NCBI GenBank assembly: GCA_964604675.1 | Contig: CAZSAT010000121.1 | Span: 1 to 20,241, forward strand | Length of the DNA stretch: 20,241 nt | From: CAZSAT01 sp964604675 | GTDB lineage: Bacteria > Myxococcota_A > UBA796 > CAJQPC01 | Reading direction: 5' to 3' | In this document: piece after piece, positions 1-6,240 of the stretch | How positions within the stretch are numbered: position 1 is the stretch's first letter | How the letters are laid out: each line of letters begins with the position of its first letter | Notes under the pieces: generated by a model | Databases searched by the model: none | Seen by the model: only the letters and a program-made list of their open reading frames with translations | What the model was told of the DNA's origin: nothing | Translations under genes and position numbers: made by a program

Positions 1-2
1 CG

Positions 3-1361
3 GCGGCGGCCCGGCAACACCCGGACTTCGCGGAGGTCTTCTTCGACGACCACCCGGACCACGAGCGCTGGGAGCCCCTGCAGGAGGTGTTGCTGGAGCT
101 GGGCGTCTCGACCAGCGAGGTCGCCGTCGCCACCACGTTCACGGTCCAGGACACGGTCGGCGAGCTCGCCCTGTTCGCCGACTACGTGCACGATCTGCCC
201 GTCCCCGACCTCGACCAGGACCTGAACGCGATCTGGTCGTACTCGTTCTTCGAACAGCACGAAGGGCAGCTCTGGTTGCCGATGTTCCAGCGCGGCGAGA
301 AGCCCTACTTCACCGAGGGCGGGGGCTTCGAGACCGAGGACGGTGTCCCGGTGCTGCAGGGTTGGGAGCGCACGCGCTTCTCGCTGTGCGTGCCCGTCGA
401 CACCGACATGCCCGAGGATGGGTGGCCGGTGGTGCTCTACGCCCACGGCACCGGCGGAGACCACCAGACGGCCTGCAACAGCTACGACCGCAGGGAGCCT
501 GCGCGCATCGTCGCCGAGGCGGGGTACGCTCTGTTCAGCGTGAGCCAGCCGCTGCACGGCGACCGCGCCACCGAGGACACCGACGAGGAGTTCCACTCCT
601 TCAACTACCTGAACCCCGAGTCGGGCCGGAGCACCTTCCGCCAGTCCGCCCTCGAGACCGTCTACCTGGCCCGCGCCCTCGCCGGGCGCCACCAGAGCTT
701 CACCACGGCGGAAGGCACCACGGTCGACCTGGACCCGGAGCAGGTCTGGTTCATGGGGCACTCCCAAGGCGGCCTGACGGGTGGGCTCGCTCTGCCTTTC
801 GCTTCGAACGATCTGCGTGGCGCCGTGATCTCGGGAGCGGGTGGCGGGCTGACCCTCACCCTGATCCATCGCAAGGAAGGCCTCGACATCCAGGATCTGC
901 TGGAGACCCTGCTCGACTTCGACGACGACGAGGAGCTCGACGAGTTCCATCCGGTCGCGGCCCTGGTCCAGACCCTGGCCGAGGTCACCGATCCGATCAA
1001 TCTCGCCCGGTACTGGTTCTCCGAGGAAGGACAGTTCGATCACACGCCGATCCATGTGCTGATGTTCCAGGGCCTGCTCGACGAACACACGCCGCCGATG
1101 ACCACCGACGCTCTCTCCGCAGCGGCCGGACTGCCCATGCTGGAACCCGTCGCGTCGTGGCCCGAGGTGCACGACCTGGCGGGCCTCGCGCCGGTCGCGC
1201 TGCCGACGTCCGCCAACCTCCCCGGCGGGACCACGGGGGGACTCGCCCAGTTCCCCGACAACGACCACTTCGCCGTCTTCGACGAAAACGACGCGGCCTT
1301 CCTCTACGGTGATCTGCTCCAGAGCGACCTCGTGGGCGAACCCACCCTGAGCTGGCGATGA
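3..1361 (+). CDS. alpha/beta hydrolase (lipase/esterase-like), 5'-truncated
   Basis: The reading frame is open from the first bases of the window, so the true start lies upstream and 452 residues are visible. The GTG at 87 is internal, because coding-like sequence continues above it. An alpha/beta-hydrolase core is clear: an oxyanion-hole type segment AHGTGG, a nucleophile elbow GHSQGG (Ser codon at 762-764), an acid candidate in GLLDEHTPP and a C-terminal His candidate in NDHFAVF. The N-terminal segment, with a VATTFTVQD stretch, resembles the region before the catalytic domain in extracellular lipases of the VolA/virulence-factor-lipase type. That assignment is inference. The protein is probably exported or surface-anchored, but the N-terminus that would show this is missing. 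The stop overlaps the next start (ATGA), so the two are probably co-translated. Confidence 0.8.
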   Translation, partial: AAARQHPDFAEVFFDDHPDHERWEPLQEVLLELGVSTSEVAVATTFTVQDTVGELALFADYVHDLPVPDLDQDLNAIWSYSFFEQHEGQLWLPMFQRGEKPYFTEGGGFETEDGVPVLQGWERTRFSLCVPVDTDMPEDGWPVVLYAHGTGGDHQTACNSYDRREPARIVAEAGYALFSVSQPLHGDRATEDTDEEFHSFNYLNPESGRSTFRQSALETVYLARALAGRHQSFTTAEGTTVDLDPEQVWFMGHSQGGLTGGLALPFASNDLRGAVISGAGGGLTLTLIHRKEGLDIQDLLETLLDFDDDEELDEFHPVAALVQTLAEVTDPINLARYWFSEEGQFDHTPIHVLMFQGLLDEHTPPMTTDALSAAAGLPMLEPVASWPEVHDLAGLAPVALPTSANLPGGTTGGLAQFPDNDHFAVFDENDAAFLYGDLLQSDLVGEPTLSWR

Positions 1362-1801
1362 AGCGGGTCGTCGCCGCAGCACTGGCGCTGGGCCTGTTGG
1401 CCGCGCTCGGCTTCTCGATGATCGGCGACCGGCAGACCGACGAGGAGCAGGTGCGCGAGCTGATCCGACAGGTCGCGGACGGCGCGGACACCGCCGACCT
1501 GTCCATGACCATGGAGCCGCTCTCGAAGGCCTTCTACGGGGAGGGCATGAGCTACGAGGACCTCTGGGGGTTCCTCTTCCGTCAGTACGCAGCGCGCGGT
1601 CCCATCACCACGGTGCTCGGCCCCATCGCGGTCGATCTCGACGGCGACGCCGGCACCGCCGAGCTCGACGTGACGATGATGGCCGGCCTCGATCCCGGAA
1701 GCCTGAAGCTGTTGCCGGACGACGCCGACTACGTGCACTTCCAGCTCGGCGTGTCCAAGGAGGACGGCGACTGGCGCATCGTCAGCGCCGAGCGCTGGTG
1801 A
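1358..1801 (+). CDS. small exported protein, NTF2/SnoaL-like fold suspected
   Basis: A 147-residue protein whose ATG overlaps the hydrolase stop (ATGA), which fixes the start. The N-terminus MKRVVAAALALGLLAALGFS is a Lys/Arg-led hydrophobic segment that could be a signal peptide or a membrane anchor. The mature part has an early helix (DEEQVRELIRQVADGA) and ends in a DGDWRIVSAE strand, a pattern typical of NTF2-like or DUF4440-like small alpha+beta domains. No catalytic residues can be named. It probably works in the same envelope process as the hydrolase. The fold is inferred from pattern only. Confidence 0.7.
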   Translation: MKRVVAAALALGLLAALGFSMIGDRQTDEEQVRELIRQVADGADTADLSMTMEPLSKAFYGEGMSYEDLWGFLFRQYAARGPITTVLGPIAVDLDGDAGTAELDVTMMAGLDPGSLKLLPDDADYVHFQLGVSKEDGDWRIVSAERW

Positions 1802-1807
1802 GCCGGC

Positions 1808-3118
1808 TCAGAGCCCGACGCGCGCGCGGATGACGTCGGGCCGCTGCGGGATCTTCTCCTGCAGGCAGTCCACGTGCTGTTCGAAGTCCTGCACGCTGTA
1901 CTCCATGCGCGGGTCGTTCGGGACGTACTCCGCGATGAGGGCGTAGCCGTCGTCGATGAGATCGAGGATGGCGTCGGTCTCGTCCTCGATCAGATCCGCG
2001 GCCCACTCGTAGGTCTCGTAGAGCCGTTCCTTGCACTCCGGGTGCGCGTTGCACCGCTCGAGCAGCCGCCCGTTGTCGTAGGAGCGCGGGTCGGTCTGGT
2101 AGTTGAAGCAGGTCGCGTTGCCGTAGTCCCACGGATTCCAGCCCCAGGCCAGATCGGTCGAGTGCGGCGCCATGGACCAGGAGGCCGACTCGGGCTCGTA
2201 GTACACGAACCAGTTGTTCAGGTTCAGCCCGTAGCCGTCCCAGTGGGCCACGGCGGCCTCGATGGCGACGTACTCGAAGAACCCGGCCTGCCCGAAGGTC
2301 GCGTCGAGTTGGTCGTAGAAGTCGTCGCCCTGCAGCTCGCCGACGCCGCACGCCTCGAAGATCGACGCGGAGGCCTCGATGTCGACCGGCGGCTCCTTGA
2401 GCTCGAAGCCGCTGCATCGGCCCGTGTAGAAGTCAGCGCCCTCGGCCTCCCAGAGGGCGCCTGAGGGGTCGTCGTAGAAGGCCTTGAGGAAGCTCTCGTC
2501 GGCGGTGTCGACCACGGTGTAGAGCCCGTAGTCCAGGCCGTTGACCGTGACCCAGGCGTACCCCACACGCTTCGCTGCGAGGCCGGCCGCCTGCCAGACG
2601 TGGTGGGAGGTCAGCTCGTGCAGGAAGCTGGGGTCGTACACGTTGCTGTGCAGCGTGAGCCGACGCAGGCCATCGACCTGCTTGTCGTCGTCGGTGAAGT
2701 CGAACTTCAGCTTGAAGCCCGCCTTGCCGGACAGGGGCCGGTAGGTGGACTCGCCCTTCAGCCGCACACCGATCTCGCCGATGTCCTCCCCCTCGATGAC
2801 CACCTCGCCGGAGACGTAGGTCGTGGGGCTCTGCTGCAGCGCGCTGTAGCTCTCCTGGGGCAAGGTGATGTCGACCTCGCGCACCTCGTCGAGCTGCCAG
2901 AACATCTTCCCGTCCTCGCCGCCTCCGCCGGCGTCGGCGAGACCGGTGTCACCGAACACCGTCTCGGTCTCGATCTCCCCACCGTCGACCTGCTCGACGG
3001 CGTCGTCGCCAGCGTGGACGCCCTTCCGGTCGGGAACGATCCGCGACGGGTCCCGCACGTCTCGGGTGGGCAGGTCCAGGGTGGCCGGTATGCAGCCGAC
3101 GACGAGCGCCAAGAACAT
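1808..3118 (-). CDS. CotH-kinase family lipoprotein
   Basis: A 436-residue secreted protein of the CotH protein-kinase-like family. Family blocks are visible: GVRLKGESTYRPLSGKAGFK (about 117-136), NGLDYGLYTVVDTADESFL (about 193-211), the catalytic-loop-like AHWDGYGLNLNNWFVYY (about 291-307) and a metal-binding Asp in HSTDLAWGW (about 319-327). A short acidic linker (about 35-70) follows the N-terminus. The ATG at 3118 is preferred because GGGAGAGG lies 9 nt upstream (3128-3135) and gives a lipobox, MFLALVVG|C. The frame is open to 3211 and an ATG at 3154 would give a longer signal with Arg residues, but has no good ribosome binding site. CotH proteins phosphorylate secreted proteins in spore coats of Bacillus; many bacterial secreted homologues have no known target. 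The several Cys residues suit an envelope location. Confidence 0.85.
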   Translation of the reverse strand: MFLALVVGCIPATLDLPTRDVRDPSRIVPDRKGVHAGDDAVEQVDGGEIETETVFGDTGLADAGGGGEDGKMFWQLDEVREVDITLPQESYSALQQSPTTYVSGEVVIEGEDIGEIGVRLKGESTYRPLSGKAGFKLKFDFTDDDKQVDGLRRLTLHSNVYDPSFLHELTSHHVWQAAGLAAKRVGYAWVTVNGLDYGLYTVVDTADESFLKAFYDDPSGALWEAEGADFYTGRCSGFELKEPPVDIEASASIFEACGVGELQGDDFYDQLDATFGQAGFFEYVAIEAAVAHWDGYGLNLNNWFVYYEPESASWSMAPHSTDLAWGWNPWDYGNATCFNYQTDPRSYDNGRLLERCNAHPECKERLYETYEWAADLIEDETDAILDLIDDGYALIAEYVPNDPRMEYSVQDFEQHVDCLQEKIPQRPDVIRARVGL

Positions 3119-3149
3119 CTGCGGTGACCTCTCCCTACACGCGGAGCAT

Positions 3150-3171
3150 GACATGAATGTCGCGATCTCGC
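3150..3171. promoter_or_regulatory. two adjacent palindromes in the divergent gap
   Basis: GACAT-GA-ATGTC (3150-3161) is directly followed by GCGA-TC-TCGC (3162-3171). They lie between the CotH start and the divergent lipoprotein, about 60-80 bp upstream of the start site predicted for the sigma-54 promoter at 3206. They could be operators or an enhancer-binding-protein site. Both are short enough to occur by chance in GC-rich DNA. Confidence 0.3.
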
Positions 3172-3205
3172 TGAGCAACTCGCGCTCGTCGTTCGACGTC
3201 GCGGC

Positions 3206-3221
3206 TGGCACCGCTCTTGCA
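3206..3221 (+). promoter_or_regulatory. sigma-54 (RpoN) promoter, -24/-12
   Basis: TGGCAC-N5-TTGCA matches the core of the sigma-54 consensus (TGGCACG-N4-TTGCW), with the required 10 bp between GG and GC. Transcription would start near 3232, about 18 nt before the ATG at 3250, and the ribosome binding site GGAG (3241-3244) falls within that leader. If real, the lipoprotein depends on RpoN and an activator ATPase. Confidence 0.6.
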
Positions 3222-3249
3222 TGTCTCCGAGAGGTCCTCTGGAGAGTCG

Positions 3250-3939
3250 ATGATCTGGACGCTCATCCTGGCGTGCGCCGAACCCGGCGCCCCCCTGACG
3301 GACGAGACAGGGCCCGAGCTGGAGGTCGTGGAGGCGCGCGTCACCGGCGAGGGTTGGTGGGACCCCGTCCGCGTGGTGTTGCAGGACGGCAGCGTGCCCG
3401 AGCCCCTGCTGACCACCGCAGACGGCACGGCGGTGCCCCTGACCGCGATCTCCGACGACGTGGGCGTGTACGCCTGGCGCGCGTCGGAGGCCCTACCACC
3501 AGGGGACTACTACCTTCGTGGCGCCGATGGAGGCGGGCCCACCAACCCCGTCGCCTTCAACGTCACCGACATCGGGCAGCTGGCCGACTTCGACCTCGAG
3601 GAGCTGGACGGAAGCGAATGGAGACTGGTGGCCCCCCCATGGACGCCCGATGGCTGGAGCACCGGCGTGCTCGAGGGCGTGGAGCTCAGCGTGCACGAGG
3701 GCGAGCTCCTCGTCTGGCTGGGCGAGACCCTGCTCGACGAAGGCTCGCTCTCCGCAGACGAACACGGCCTCGTGAGCGCTGCCCTGGGCGTGGGGGAGCT
3801 GCGCTTCGGCGTCGACGCCGATCGGCTCAGCCTCGGAGGCCTGGAGGGGCACCTGGTGGACTCCTCCTGCTGGCTGCACGAGGCCCTGGGCCTCGACACC
3901 TGCGAGCCCTTGGTCTTCCACGCCGGCATGGCGCGCTGA
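3250..3939 (+). CDS. lipoprotein of unknown function
   Basis: A 229-residue protein I do not recognise. The start is the ATG at 3250, with GGAG 5 nt upstream. It yields MIWTLILA|C, a lipobox after only eight residues and no Lys/Arg. A longer in-frame TTG at 3217 would lie inside the -12 element of the sigma-54 promoter, so it is unlikely. The mature protein is acidic and rich in beta-strand patterns: an Ig-like or jelly-roll-like stretch near 25-110 (EVVEARVTGEGWWDPVRVVL) and a second strand-rich part to the end. It has two late Cys residues (DSSCWLHEALGLDTCEP) that may form a disulfide. It stands divergently from the CotH lipoprotein and may share its envelope context. Confidence 0.75.
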   Translation: MIWTLILACAEPGAPLTDETGPELEVVEARVTGEGWWDPVRVVLQDGSVPEPLLTTADGTAVPLTAISDDVGVYAWRASEALPPGDYYLRGADGGGPTNPVAFNVTDIGQLADFDLEELDGSEWRLVAPPWTPDGWSTGVLEGVELSVHEGELLVWLGETLLDEGSLSADEHGLVSAALGVGELRFGVDADRLSLGGLEGHLVDSSCWLHEALGLDTCEPLVFHAGMAR

Positions 3940-3975
3940 GCGCGGGCCGACACCGTCGATGTTAGAGGCGTCGGC

Positions 3976-4533
3976 ATGAACCTCCTCCTCGGCGTGAGCG
4001 GCGGCATCGCGGCGTACAAGGCCTGCGAGCTGGTCAGCCTGGCGGTCAAGGCCGGCTGGTCGGTCCGCGTGGCGATGACCGAGAACGCCACGCGCTTCGT
4101 GGGCACCGCCACCTTGGAGGCCCTGAGCGGCCACGAGGTGCTCACGGACACCTTCGCGCACGGGGGCGCGATGGACCACATCAGCTGGGCCAAGTGGGCC
4201 GACGTGGCCTGCGTGGCGCCCGCCACCGCCAACCTGCTCGGGAAGCTCGCGTGCGGCCTCGCCGACGACGCGCTGTCCACACTCCTGATGGCGCTCCCCC
4301 GCGGCACGCCGGTCGTGCTCGCACCCGCGATGAACACCGAGATGTGGGAACACCCCGTCGTGCAGCGCAACCTGCGCTGGCTGGCGGAGCTGGGCCGCTA
4401 CCAGGTGGTCACGCCCGTCGAGAAGCGGCTCGCATGCGGCGACATCGGCGTGGGCGGCCTGGCCGACCCGAGCGCGCTCCTGGCCGCCGTGACCGCCGCT
4501 ACCGAAGCGCCGACATCACAACCCTCCCGTTGA
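3976..4533 (+). CDS. coaC: phosphopantothenoylcysteine decarboxylase (stand-alone CoaC)
   Basis: A 185-residue HFCD-family flavoprotein that decarboxylates 4'-phosphopantothenoylcysteine in coenzyme A synthesis. Visible: the N-terminal FMN-binding start GVSGGIAAYKACELV, the active-site His in MDHISWAKWADV, the PAMN substrate motif in VLAPAMNTEMWEHP, and the reductive Cys in ACGDIGVGGLAD. In most bacteria this domain is fused to CoaB (the synthetase), with about 400 residues in total. Here the protein ends directly after the CoaC domain, so CoaB must be encoded elsewhere. The flap motif has Gly where Arg or Lys is usual (CGDIGxGR). The ATG has AGAGG (3965-3969) upstream. A flavin prenyltransferase of the same superfamily is less likely because of the PAMN and CGDIG motifs. 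Confidence 0.88.
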   Translation: MNLLLGVSGGIAAYKACELVSLAVKAGWSVRVAMTENATRFVGTATLEALSGHEVLTDTFAHGGAMDHISWAKWADVACVAPATANLLGKLACGLADDALSTLLMALPRGTPVVLAPAMNTEMWEHPVVQRNLRWLAELGRYQVVTPVEKRLACGDIGVGGLADPSALLAAVTAATEAPTSQPSR

Positions 4534-4574
4534 CGTTAGGGTTGGTGGTGACCACTCTGCCCGAGGCACGGAGA
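4530..4574 (+). promoter_or_regulatory. leader of the cysteine operon: palindrome and RBS
   Basis: This 50-nt gap before cysM contains a perfect 5-1-5 inverted repeat GTGGT-G-ACCAC (4545-4555) and the ribosome binding site GGAGA (4570-4574, 9 nt before the ATG). TTGACG at 4530-4535 looks like a -35 box, but no convincing -10 box follows at 16-18 bp. The palindrome is a candidate operator for the operon; otherwise the operon may be transcribed through from coaC. Confidence 0.3.
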
Positions 4575-4583
4575 TGAGCGACG

Positions 4584-5546
4584 ATGGCTGTTGTCGCAGC
4601 ACCGCTCGAGGCGGGCACGGTTCCCGACACCGGATTGCTCGCACGCATCGGTGACACGCCCCTCGTGCGCCTCCAACGCGTGCCGGCGCGCCGCGGCGTG
4701 CCCGACGGGGTCGAGGTCTGGTGCAAGCTGGAGCGCTTCAACCCGGGCGGATCGGTCAAGGACCGCGCAGCCTGGGCCATCGTGCGCGAGGCCGAAGCCA
4801 GCGGTCGGCTCCGGCCCGGCATGACCCTGCTCGATGCCTCCAGCGGCAACACCGGCATCGCCTACGCCTGGATCGCCGCGAGGCGCGGCTACCGGGTCAA
4901 GCTCTGCCTGCCGACCAACGCCAACGCGGAGCGCAAGCGCACCCTCCGCGCGTACGGCGTGGAGCTGGTCCTGACCAGTCCCCTGGAGGGTTCCGACGGC
5001 GCGATCCGGGAGGCGCGCCGACTTGCAGCGGAAGACCCCGAGCTGTTCTACGCCGACCAGTACGCCAACGACGCGAACTGGCGCGCCCACCACGCGTCGA
5101 CCGGGCCCGAGATCTGGCGCGACACCAACGGACGGGTCTCCCACTTCGTGGCCACGCTCGGCACGAGCGGCACCTTCATGGGCACGAGCCGGTTCCTGAA
5201 GGAACGCGGGCCAGTGACGTGCGTGGCGGTCCAGCCCGACTCGCCCTTCCACGGCCTCGAGGGCCTGAAGCACATGGACAGCGCCATCGTACCCTCCATC
5301 TGGCAGCCAGAGGCGGCGGATCGGCACCTGGGTGCCCCCACCGAAGAAGCCCTGGAGCTCGTGCGGGAGCTCGCGCGAGAGGAAGGTCTGCTCTGCGGCG
5401 TGTCGAGCGGCGCGGCCTGCTGGGCCGCGCTGGAGGTCGCGCGTGGACTCCGTGAGGGCGTGGTGGTCACCATCTTCCCCGACGGTGGCGAGCGGTACCT
5501 CTCCGAACACCACGTGTGGAACGACCCCGACGAGGACGAGCCGTGA
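4584..5546 (+). CDS. cysM: cysteine synthase CysM, CysO-thiocarboxylate-type
   Basis: A 320-residue fold-type II PLP enzyme. The PLP lysine is K59 in RFNPGGSVKDRAA, the substrate loop is DASSGNTG (84-91), the phosphate-binding loop is GTSGT (193-197), and the Ser that contacts the pyridine nitrogen lies in CGVSSGAA. The neighbours Mec and CysO imply that it uses thiocarboxylated CysO as sulfur donor, giving a CysO-Cys adduct, instead of free sulfide. In Mycobacterium tuberculosis CysM an Arg in the LRNMDE segment binds O-phosphoserine; the matching place here is LKHMDS (228-233), a basic Lys. Phosphoserine as acceptor is therefore plausible but not certain. ATG with GGAGA at 9 nt. Its stop overlaps the mec start (GTGA). 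The donor is inferred from context. Confidence 0.88.
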   Translation: MAVVAAPLEAGTVPDTGLLARIGDTPLVRLQRVPARRGVPDGVEVWCKLERFNPGGSVKDRAAWAIVREAEASGRLRPGMTLLDASSGNTGIAYAWIAARRGYRVKLCLPTNANAERKRTLRAYGVELVLTSPLEGSDGAIREARRLAAEDPELFYADQYANDANWRAHHASTGPEIWRDTNGRVSHFVATLGTSGTFMGTSRFLKERGPVTCVAVQPDSPFHGLEGLKHMDSAIVPSIWQPEAADRHLGAPTEEALELVRELAREEGLLCGVSSGAACWAALEVARGLREGVVVTIFPDGGERYLSEHHVWNDPDEDEP

Positions 5547-5959
5547 TCCGCTTCGAGCAAGGCGAGCTGGAGCGGCTCTGGGCGCACGCCCGCGAAGGCT
5601 ACCCCTACGAGGTGGTCGGCGTGCTCGCCGGCACGGCCGGACACGTCACCCGCGTCGAGCCCCTGGTGAACGAGCGCAGCGACGTGAAGAACCGTTACCG
5701 CGTGAACGGCTTGACGCTCCTGAAGGCCGAGCGACGGCTGGAGGCCGATGGCTTCCAGATCCTCGGCTACTACCACTCCCACCCCGACCACCCCGCGGCG
5801 TACTCGGACTACGACCGAGACCACGCGCTCCCCAACCTCTCCTACGTCATCACCGCCGTCCACGAGGGCGAGGTGGTGGACACCCTGAGCTGGCGACTGC
5901 TCGAGGACCGCAGCGCGATGCGGCCGGAGCAGCTCGCCGTCACCGAGGAAGCCCCCTGA
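5543..5959 (+). CDS. mec: JAMM/Mov34 metalloprotease Mec (CysO-cysteine peptidase)
   Basis: A 138-residue JAB1/MPN/Mov34 zinc protease. The full JAMM signature is present: E23 in YPYEVVGVLAG, then H78-x-H80-P and S88-x-x-D91 in HSHPDHPAAYSDYD. The family member Mec+ of Mycobacterium releases cysteine from the C-terminus of the CysO-Cys adduct; QbsD of Pseudomonas, a relative, trims residues beyond the GG of the sulfur carrier QbsE. The GTG at 5543 overlaps the cysM stop by 4 nt, so upstream in-frame codons are not needed. The length is normal for a free-standing JAMM protein. Because the adjacent carrier ends in GGAA, this enzyme may both mature CysO and release Cys. Confidence 0.88.
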   Translation: MIRFEQGELERLWAHAREGYPYEVVGVLAGTAGHVTRVEPLVNERSDVKNRYRVNGLTLLKAERRLEADGFQILGYYHSHPDHPAAYSDYDRDHALPNLSYVITAVHEGEVVDTLSWRLLEDRSAMRPEQLAVTEEAP

Positions 5960-6240
5960 TGGCCGTCACCGTTCACATCCCCACGCCCCTCCGCCCCTAC
6001 ACCGGCGGCTCCGCCTCGGTCGACGTCGAAGGCGCGACCGTGGCCGACGCGCTCGCCGCGCTCACCACCGCACACCCCGAGCTGCAGAAGCACCTGCGCG
6101 ACAGCAAGGGCCGCCTGCGCAGCTTCGTGAACGTCTACCTGGGCGACGAGGACATCCGCTTCCTCGACAAGGAAGCCACGCCTGTCAGCTCAGGTGCCGA
6201 GCTCACCATCGTGCCGAGCATCGCTGGGGGTGCCGCGTGA
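5959..6240 (+). CDS. cysO: sulfur carrier protein CysO (ThiS/MoaD fold) with GGAA tail
   Basis: A 93-residue beta-grasp sulfur carrier. Family hallmarks are VNVYLGDEDIRFLDKEATPV (57-76) and the C-terminal strand ELTIVPSIAGG. The functional tail is the diglycine G90-G91, which is adenylated and turned into a thiocarboxylate by the ThiF/MoeB-type partner next door. Two more Ala residues follow, so the primary product ends in GGAA and the Gly carboxylate is blocked until trimmed. The ATG overlaps the mec stop by 1 nt (TGATG) and the stop overlaps the moeZ GTG (GTGA). A MoaD role in molybdopterin synthesis is possible, but no moa or moe biosynthetic gene lies in the window. Confidence 0.87.
   Translation: MAVTVHIPTPLRPYTGGSASVDVEGATVADALAALTTAHPELQKHLRDSKGRLRSFVNVYLGDEDIRFLDKEATPVSSGAELTIVPSIAGGAA

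Noticed and set aside
4530..4558. Sigma-70 promoter before cysM based on TTGACG
   Set aside because: The hexamer 17 bp downstream (CACTCT) is a poor -10 box; only the palindrome and ribosome binding site in this gap are supported.
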